Positions 56,904 to 64,000 of a stretch of DNA of 64,000 bases are shown here, piece after piece; the first letter of the stretch is position 1, and every line of letters begins with the position of its first letter. The stretch comes from Chionoecetes opilio (Eukaryota; Arthropoda; Malacostraca; Decapoda; Majidae): NCBI GenBank assembly GCA_016584305.1, contig JACEEZ010012801.1, positions 77,501-141,500 on the forward strand, in the 5' to 3' direction. The notes beneath the pieces were generated by a model, which was not told the DNA's origin, did not search any database, and worked only from the letters and a program-made list of their open reading frames with translations. A program made the position numbers and the translations under genes.

Positions 56904-59900
56904 TCACTTAAGCAGAATTCTTCTGTTCTTGTGGTTCTCAGCAAACTTATTAACAAATTCTTCCAAATCAAGGCTTTTAACTCGCCTGCTTTCAATTGAC
57001 AACACAGCAAGATTACCTAATCTCTCATTGCCCATTGTATTTCTCAGTGTAGTTTTGATTAATTTCAGAGCAGAGAAGCTTCTCTCTGCTGAAGCTGATG
57101 ACACAGGTAATACTACAGAAATTTTGGCCAGTCTGTAGAACTCAGGAAATGCCTCTTCATATGGACCAAGAATTCTCACTAAATCTAACAGTGATTTGGG
57201 CTTTTCACTGTCACTTACATCCTTATAGCGTCTTTCTAACATGCTTTTTGCAGAGTGCAGCTCATGGTTAAGATCTTCCTCATTAGCACGAAATGCATGA
57301 ATAAGTCCAGACATTTTCTCAACAGATAAGAACTCAGTACTTTGTGGATTCAGTGCCTGTAATGCTTTCATAAGTTCACATGCTTCATGATTGAAGCGCC
57401 TTGTCATTTTTGCTAGCATATGATCTAGAATAGGATAGAAGAAGTTAATTCGTGTTGAATCCTTAACACTGAAATCAGAGTGTGTGCTCCCTGACTGTTT
57501 TTCAATATAATCATTAAAAACAACAAAATCCTGCAATTTTGTAGACAGTTTCCGTTTCCTTGGTGATCTACACATTCTACACTCTGAAGTACCAAAACCA
57601 TGAGCTGCTGAGTTTCTCTCAACTTCATCCCACAAAGCATCAAAAGAGGCTGGGTCTGACCGCATTTCTTCGAGGTGGGCTCTTACAGTTTCAATTAGTT
57701 CTACAGCTTTTACCATGTCAAGATTGGCTGATTGTAGCAAATTTGATAACTGATTTATCCTACCAAGAATATGTGTCATAATGGCTAGCTTCATAGCAAA
57801 CCCAGCATTTATTTGACCTAAAAGTCCTCTTGCATCAATAGCTCTATCAGCATTGCAGTCATTTGATAAACCTTCTAGAACACGCAGAACGGCATTCAGT
57901 CTCTCTTTCATTACTTTGCAAGTATCATACCTGCAAGCCCATCTGGAATCTGAAAGTCGTTTTAGCTCTCGTTTGCTCATTGGGATACATTTCCTTTTGC
58001 ACATCCAACCATTTTGCATGGACATAAGATCCACTGATGAATACATACAGTTTTTCCAATAATGAGAAGAACTGTGCAGCATCTGGTAAAGATTTGACAA
58101 CATCTATAAGAACAAGGTTTAGACGATGGGCATGACAGTGTGCATAGAAAGCAAATGGTGCCTCTTGCTTTATGCGTGCTGCCACTCCTGTGTGTCTACC
58201 ACTCATCACTGACGCACCATCATAGCCTTGACCCACTAAATTGGCCTTGAACTCAATTCCATGACTTTTCAGAACACCAAGTATTTCATCTGTTAGTGCT
58301 TTTGCATCTAGCTTAAAAGCAACTTTAAAGTTCCAGAAACTTTCATACACATTATCTTTGTAATAATACCTGAATATGAGTGATAACTGTTCTGTCTTTG
58401 ATACATCCTTTTTTTCATCTATAATAATATAAGCGAAAGTGTGTCTGTCTGTCTGTCTGTGTGTGTGTGTGTGTGTGTGGTATAGGTTCCGCCCCCCGTG
58501 GCGCAAACACCTCATATGGCACATTTTTGGAATCAGGTTGACCAGGGGAAGGTCATAAGCTCACTATGAGATGATCCGATCACTTTCTTTTTTTTCTTTT
58601 TTTTAGCAGCCTATTAGCGAGAATTGTGAAAACAAAAGTGGGTTGCGAGAATTGAGGAAGCCTTGATGTAGGGTGATGGGTAATGGGTGAGTGAATGGGT
58701 GGGGTGATGGGTAATGGGTGTGGGGTGATGGGTGAGTTTAATGGGTGGGGGGTGATGGGTTGGGGGGATGGGTGAGGGGGAGGGAATAGGTGGGGGGTGA
58801 GGGGTAATGGGTGAGTGAATGGGTGTGTGGTGATGGGTAATGGGTGAGTGAATGGGTGGGAGGTGATGGGTAATGGGTGAGTGAATGGGTGGGGGGTGAT
58901 GGGTAATGGGTGAGTGAATGGGTGTGTGGTGATGGGTAATGGGTGAGTGAATGGGTGGGGGGTGATGGGTAATGGGTGAGTGAATGGGTGGGGGGTGATG
59001 GGTAATGGGTGAGTGAATGGGTGGGGGGTGATGGGTAATGGGTGAGTGAATGGGTGGGGGGTGATGGGTAATGGGTGAGTGAATGGGTGGGGGGAATACA
59101 TACATTTCTACATCCATGATTTCAGGAAAGTTAGAAGGGGCTATCTGGAGAGTCCATGTTTGGTGGGCCGAAGGCCCACCAAACACAGGTGGTGGGCCGA
59201 AGGCCCACCAATAGCCCTCCGCAGGAGCTAGCCAAAAAGTCCGCCCGGAGGGCGGCTTTGCGGCTAGTCAACTATAATGGAGAAAAATTTAGCTTCCTTT
59301 ACTTCATTCACAATTTCTGTCCTTATCATTTCAGCTAGAATGGAAATTACTTCATTTGTATCTCTGGAGATGTGTACTTAGCATTTTTTGGTCCACCCTC
59401 AAACCCGATTTTTTTAAAATTGGATCATGGCAGCTACTAACTCTAAAATCTGCCTAACATTGCCGGATTGTCACTTTCTTCTCCTTCTCTAGCCCTCTTT
59501 GACCAGTTTCTGGGCAAGTCACCAAATTACCTGCCCTAATGACATAAGTAGTAGCGATTTTCTTTTATTATTTTTTTTGTAATGATCTCCCATTAACTGC
59601 CCCCAAAATAAGTTTTTTTGATTTTTCATTGTTTTGCATTCACTCCAAGCAACCATTGCATCACCATGGTAGGCTGCATGATTATGCTTCGCATTGCTCC
59701 TGTCTTTCCACTTGCATGTTTCCAGCTTCTGAACCCTGCAGTGGGGGAATTTTTTTTTCAACATTTACACTAGGTGATACAAAATGTCGACAAGCAAAAC
59801 AAAATATACTATCTGTACTTTGAGAATATTCCAGCCAGGGAATGCTTCATCCAAATCCTGGCAAAAAGAGCGACCTGTTTCTTTCCAAAAAAGTTTGAGG

Positions 59901-60306
59901 ATATTTGTCAAGTTTAGGTTTTTGCGGGGCCCAACGATGGAAAGCTGATATATCATAGGTACCCTGATGTTGAACACGCCTCTATCAGATTTAGGTTGTG
60001 CTGGCGTGTTCATGTTTTTTTCATTTTTACTTGTATCATCTCAGTGAAAGTGGTTGGGATCACTGCTACATTCTTCACCATCAGAAATGGATTCATCTGA
60101 ACTTTCCAAACCAATTTTTCTACTTTTGCTGCAGTCTTTCTTCCCACCATCTCATCCCCACTTTTTGACTTGAAATATCCTTGATGGAAGCTTTTTTGGA
60201 AGTCATTTTGCAGGTCGTGAAACAGGGGAAAAAAGCCCGATCTCAGGCACTGCAGCAGTCCGGGTGACCAAAAAAGAAAAAAAATAAGTGTCGACATCTC
60301 GTACAC
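56904..60306 (-). pseudogene. hAT transposase (ZMYM-type), interrupted
   Basis: Read 60306 down to 56904. A TTF-like zinc-finger area comes first in broken frames (IVYFVLLVDILYHLV, then HCRVQKLETCKWKD, KHNHAAYHGDAMVAWSE). Next are EMIRTEIVNEVKEAKFFSII, the Helitron, and in direct continuation DEKKDVSKTEQLSLIFRYYY with the catalytic D. Then LVGQGYDGASVMSG and YAHCHAHRLNLVLID follow. After a frame change near 57950 come RWACRYDTCKVMKERL and a long helical region, ending with the hAT dimerisation motif PVSSASAERSFSALKLIKT and NLAVLSIE. ZMYM1-like hAT elements are common in arthropods. Frameshifts and the Helitron inactivate it. Confidence 0.85.
58418..59267 (+). mobile_element. Non-autonomous Helitron inside the hAT transposase
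   Basis: TC start at 58418, CTAG end at 59267, GC hairpin just before it. It sits exactly between A and T of a 'catcaac' string that codes for the transposase, with no target duplication. Contains a long run of the 30-bp minisatellite (about 14 units) and a pair of 'ggtgggcc-gaa-ggcccacc' hairpins. Confidence 0.95.
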
Positions 60307-62022
60307 ATCGGCATTTCGTTTTCACAATTTTGAAGTGACTATGTAGTGAGGCATGAAAACGTGACCATTTTTTTTCTGAGCAAAAAAGCGGGACACTTCC
60401 AACGGTCCCATCCGTGTATTGCCAACATGACTACATCACATTGGAGTTGTACACTAAAGATTACAGACTAGTGTAATAATAAAAAAATTAAAAATAAATA
60501 ATATGGATACACCAATCAATATTATAGAGATAAATAAATAAATATATGTTAGGGGTATTGGGTAAAGTTTGTGGGTGGCGAGAAGTGTGTGAATGAACTA
60601 ACACATACGTCTCCACGTCCCCGCCCCTACTGTCGCAGGTGGGCTCCTAACCCCTGCTCTGGCTGGTTTCTCGTGACATCAGATGGGATGTGAGGTGCCG
60701 GCCCGCCGGCCCGGGAGACAGGACGGGACCCCGTAGCAAGATTACCGGCCGTGCTGGAATTGGTTCTGGCTACTCACACACACTCAGGACCCCGATGTGT
60801 GTAAGTTTCCCAGGCCTTCCCCCTGATCAAGGGAAGGCCTAGGCATACACAGGGTCCTTTTTTCTGCCGTATACTCACGTAGCCATTAATTACAAGTTCA
60901 AGGTCACTATAGGCAGCGGCAGGACAAACGGGGGAAAGCGTCACCACAGTTTACCTCACTCAGCTCACTGTCACTGTTTACTGTTTTTCTACCTTAACAC
61001 AGACCACAATACAGTGCACTGTCTCTTACCAGTCACTAACTCGAGGGAGTCTGGAGAAGCACCAGGGGCTGACAGTGGCGAGGAAACAGGTACAGACACG
61101 CCCGAAACGATGAATGGCGGCGCGCGGGGTGCCAGCTTATCTCGTGGGTGGGGGTGGTGTGTCCCCGTCGTGAGTCGGTCAGCTGTTCCCCTCAGTGTTC
61201 TCCCTCTCCACCGCCATAGGCTGCGGCCGCAGAAAAAGTAGAAAAATTGGTTCGGAAAGTTCAGATGAATCCCTTTCTGATGGGGGAAGAGTGTAGCTGA
61301 TCCAACCACTTTCACGGAGAGTGACACAAGTAAAATGAAAAAAACATTGAACACGCCAGCAGTGACACGGTGACTGCGGCGTGCCACCTCGTTCAAATAA
61401 CTCCCCTCACATCTCGAGACATTCTCGCCCTTGTAATAGTACCTTATTAGAAAATGTAAACTAAAAAATATTGGTTTATATTTAACATTCAGTACCTGAA
61501 AGTGAAAGATGATACGAATCAGGGCTGGGTGAGACGTGACTCACGTGAGAGCCGGGGTGGTCGCTGCCGTAGCAGCCTTACAAGGCCACCAATGATCGGT
61601 CACTTACTTTGTGTTGTTTTTGTCGTTCCAGAGAACGCGTATAAAACACTACAAAGGGAGCACGTACCAATTAAGTACCAACACAAGGCATTATAGAAAA
61701 TTTGTAAGGGTAACTGGTGTATTTTAGTTATGTTTTGTTGGTGTTTTAAAAATGATCAATAGAAAGTATATGAATTTACTCACTCAGAGGCATGTTTCTT
61801 TCTTTCAAGCAGAGGAAAAATATTTTTTGTATTTGAGGTCGAGGTAAGTCATAGTAAAAAATTATTCATAATCTCCATGCATGCTCCCTCAATCCTACCT
61901 AGTGGGAAAACGGTTCCCACACCACACGGCAGCCGTGGCCAGTGGGGGGGCACCTGGGTGGGCACCGGCTTCTCGTGGGGGGGGCACGTGCCCACCCAGG
62001 CCCACCCGTAGCTACGCCACTG
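60307..62022. other. hAT left-end non-coding region
   Basis: No ORF with a known motif. A GC-richer zone at 60640-61240 may be promoter or untranslated sequence of the transposase gene. The sub-terminal part carries G-runs and 'cacctgggtgggcac'. Confidence 0.4.
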
Positions 62023-62030
62023 GCCAGTAC

Positions 62031-62093
62031 TGCAGCGTCCAGCGCGCTTCGTTGGCGAGTGTCCATCCAGGGGTACTGTTATCTATGATATGA

Positions 62094-62166
<73 letters not shown>

Positions 62167-62170
62167 ATTT
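62031..62170. repeat. Right outer arm of palindrome Q and (TA)n
   Basis: 62031-62098 is the inverted partner of 55541-55603. The (TA)n that follows mirrors the left side. Confidence 0.8.
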
Positions 62171-62193
62171 AAAAATAATATAAGGGGAAAGTG

Positions 62194-62224
<31 letters not shown>

Positions 62225-63876
62225 ATGTCTGTCTGTCCGCGATAGGTGCCGCCCCCCGTGGCGGAATCCCCTCATATGTCACAGTTTTGGAACCAGCTCG
62301 ACCAGGGAAAGGTTTTAAACCCACTTATGAGATGATCCGATCACTTTTTTTTTTCTTTTTTTTTTAGCTGCCTAATAGCGAGAATTGTGAAAAAAAAATG
62401 TGGGTTGCGAGAATTAGAGAGAACTGCAACTCCGAAATGCCAGTGGTCGCTGGCAGTTTTAACTTTACAATTTGGTGAAAATTGGTCAACTTGAAAGAAA
62501 AATATGGGCTTATTCCACTGCACTTAAAACACACAAGTATAATATTAAGAACGATTTTCTTCTATATGTATATTGTATAGAAGCCTGAGTCTGTAAAACA
62601 TTGTATATAACCAAATAACCAAGTAGGTTATAGTTAAGGAGGCGAGGTAAATGTTACTCTATGATATTATATAGTCAATAACGTATGTTTAGAAGTTATC
62701 TATACCTAGGCAGTCATATTTTCCTGTTATTATTGTGTATCAATCAGATAGAAAGCCTGGAAGTGCAATGAGTCGACACGTGAAGTGGTAATGTTTTGAT
62801 TCAATCTCCCCGCCACAATCTCCCCGCCCACCACTCCCCGCCGCGGCGTGTCGCCTCCACAATTATAACCTACATTGTCGCAGCAACAAGCCGATTTCGG
62901 CATTCTTTATTCTTCGTTTTTCCAAGGCATTGCTTATTGTATTTTGACAAGCGTTTGCCAGACGCAGCAGTACTGTCTTAGAAAACAGTGTGAACATCAC
63001 CCAAATTTTACATGCCGCAATATACATGTTAAAAATATATTAAGCTTTGCTACTCGAGGCGAGTAATTTGCATTAAATTGCTATTATAGAACGTTCCATC
63101 GTAATGAATGTCATCCATATAATTAGTAGAACAACAGAAGAACTATATTTTTTGGTATTCAGATGCGGTGCATCAATGTTTATCGCGAAATTAATTTATG
63201 AAAAATATTAGTCGCGGAGCCAAAACACAGTAGACCAACCTTTGAGTTAAAACTGCCAGCGACCACTGGCATTTCTCGAGTTTCAGTTCTCTCTAATTGA
63301 GGAAACCTTGATGTAGGGTGATGGGTAATGGGTGAGAGAATGGGTGGGGTGATGGGTAATGGGTGTGGGGTGATGGGTGAGTGAATGGGTTGGGGGTGAT
63401 GATTTGGGGGTGATGGGTGATGGGTGAGGGAATAGGTGGGGGGTGATGGGTAATGGGTGAGTGAATGGGTGTGTGGTGATGGGTAATGGGTGAGTGAATG
63501 GGTGGGGGGTGATGGGTAATGGGTGAGTGAATGGGTGGGGGGAATACATACATTTCTACATCCATGATTTCAGGAAAGTTAGAAGGGGCTATCTGGAGAG
63601 TCTGTGTTTGGTGGGCCTAAGGCCCACCAAACACAGGTGGTGGGCCTTCGGCCCACCAATAGCCCTAATGGGTGGGGGGTGATGGGTAATGGGTGAGTGA
63701 ATGGGTTGGGGGTGATGTGAATGGGTTGGCGTTAATACATACATTTCTACATCCATGATTTCAGGAAAGCTAGAAGGGGCTATCTGGAGAGTCTGTGTTT
63801 GGTGGGCTTAAGGCCCACCAATAACCCTCCGCAGGAGCTAGCCAAAAAGGCGGCCCGGAGGGCGGCTTTGCGGCTA

Positions 63877-63877
<1 letters not shown>
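62171..63877 (+). mobile_element. Helitron split by an AATT element
   Basis: The 5' part (62171-62415) breaks off at 'gcgagaatt'. The 3' part resumes at 63295 with 'aattgaggaaacc' and ends with GC hairpin and CTAG (63874-63877). The interior after 63590 contains a duplicated hairpin block, as in the copy at 36459. Confidence 0.85.
62416..63294 (-). mobile_element. AATT element M, copy 4
   Basis: Inverted relative to copy 1; AATT at 62412-62415 and 63295-63298. In uninterrupted Helitron copies the same site reads 'gcgagaattgagg', confirming a 4-bp AATT duplication. Confidence 0.9.
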
Positions 63878-63924
<47 letters not shown>

Positions 63925-63930
63925 TAGCCG

Positions 63931-63987
<57 letters not shown>

Positions 63988-64000
63988 ATATATATATATA
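63878..64000. repeat. (TA)n with an inverted Helitron 3' tip
   Basis: TA run interrupted at 63924 by CTAGCCGCAAA, the start of a minus-oriented Helitron terminus that immediately dissolves into more TA. The window ends here. Confidence 0.8.

Larger units (their letters stand above)
56456..62022 (-). mobile_element. hAT transposon with 8-bp target duplication
   Basis: Tips CAGTGGCGTAGCTAGG and CGTAGCTACGCCACTG. The 8-base GCCAGTAC repeats at 56448-56455 and 62023-62030. The minus-strand transposase remnant inside confirms the class. Sub-terminal 'cacctgggtgggcac' occurs near both ends. A Helitron (58418-59267) lies within. Confidence 0.9.

Noticed and set aside
58580..59186. Long open frames rich in proline, histidine, serine and isoleucine (also at 12693, 29498, 36637, 40312, 50473, 63283)
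   Set aside because: They are translations of the Helitron minisatellite; open in more than one frame and with no start context or conservation beyond the repeat.

Overview
The window reads as eukaryotic, intron-bearing, AT-rich, repeat-saturated genomic DNA. Exons of an arthropod-type ionotropic receptor, arthropod-style LINEs, (TA)n and (TGTC)n microsatellites and dense transposon nesting point to an arthropod, most likely a decapod crustacean such as a crab or shrimp. The decapod assignment is inference from remembered repeat families, not a search. Only one host gene is clearly recognisable: a partial ionotropic receptor (IR) whose exons lie at about 6.7, 9.2 and 23.3 kb. The ligand-binding half, M1, and the pore plus M3 are present. 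I did not find the remaining S2/M4 exons.

Layout. 1-6 kb: a minus-strand LINE reverse transcriptase split by a 5-kb block. That block holds a LINE with a restriction-like endonuclease, itself split by a TIR element. 6.7-23.5 kb: the IR gene, whose introns carry a TTAA-flanked TIR element full of a 7-base motif, a PIF/Harbinger-like element with a MADF ORF, a Helitron, LINE pieces, and two loci of an unusual family whose protein looks like a FEN/PIN-type nuclease with a C-terminal CXC cysteine domain. 23.8-30.6 kb: LINE remnants and a GC-rich transposase-like gene with its own TIRs, set into a (TA)n tract. 30.6-36.4 kb: minisatellites and satellite DNA of poor apparent sequence quality. 36.4-43.2 kb: Helitrons, a TTAA-flanked element and two tandem AATT-flanked elements. 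43.2-48.6 kb: GA tracts, a palindromic element and a GC-rich KH-domain pseudogene. 48.6-55.5 kb: palindromes, a Helitron, a tandem pair of TAA-flanked elements, a CR1-like LINE, a third nuclease-family fragment and a SINE. 55.5-64 kb: a palindrome split by a hAT element, whose transposase is split by a Helitron, then a last Helitron split by an AATT element.

The strength of this window is that many insertions can be dated against each other, because target duplications and empty sites are visible internally. Examples are the Helitron between A and T inside the hAT transposase, the 8-bp duplication around the hAT, and paralogous empty sites for the TTAA and TAA elements. Almost every coding region apart from the IR exons is frameshifted or truncated. 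The proline/histidine/isoleucine-rich, TA-encoded and serine/leucine-rich open frames are translations of simple repeats, not genes. The least familiar item is the TIR-bounded nuclease/CXC family, present in three forms.
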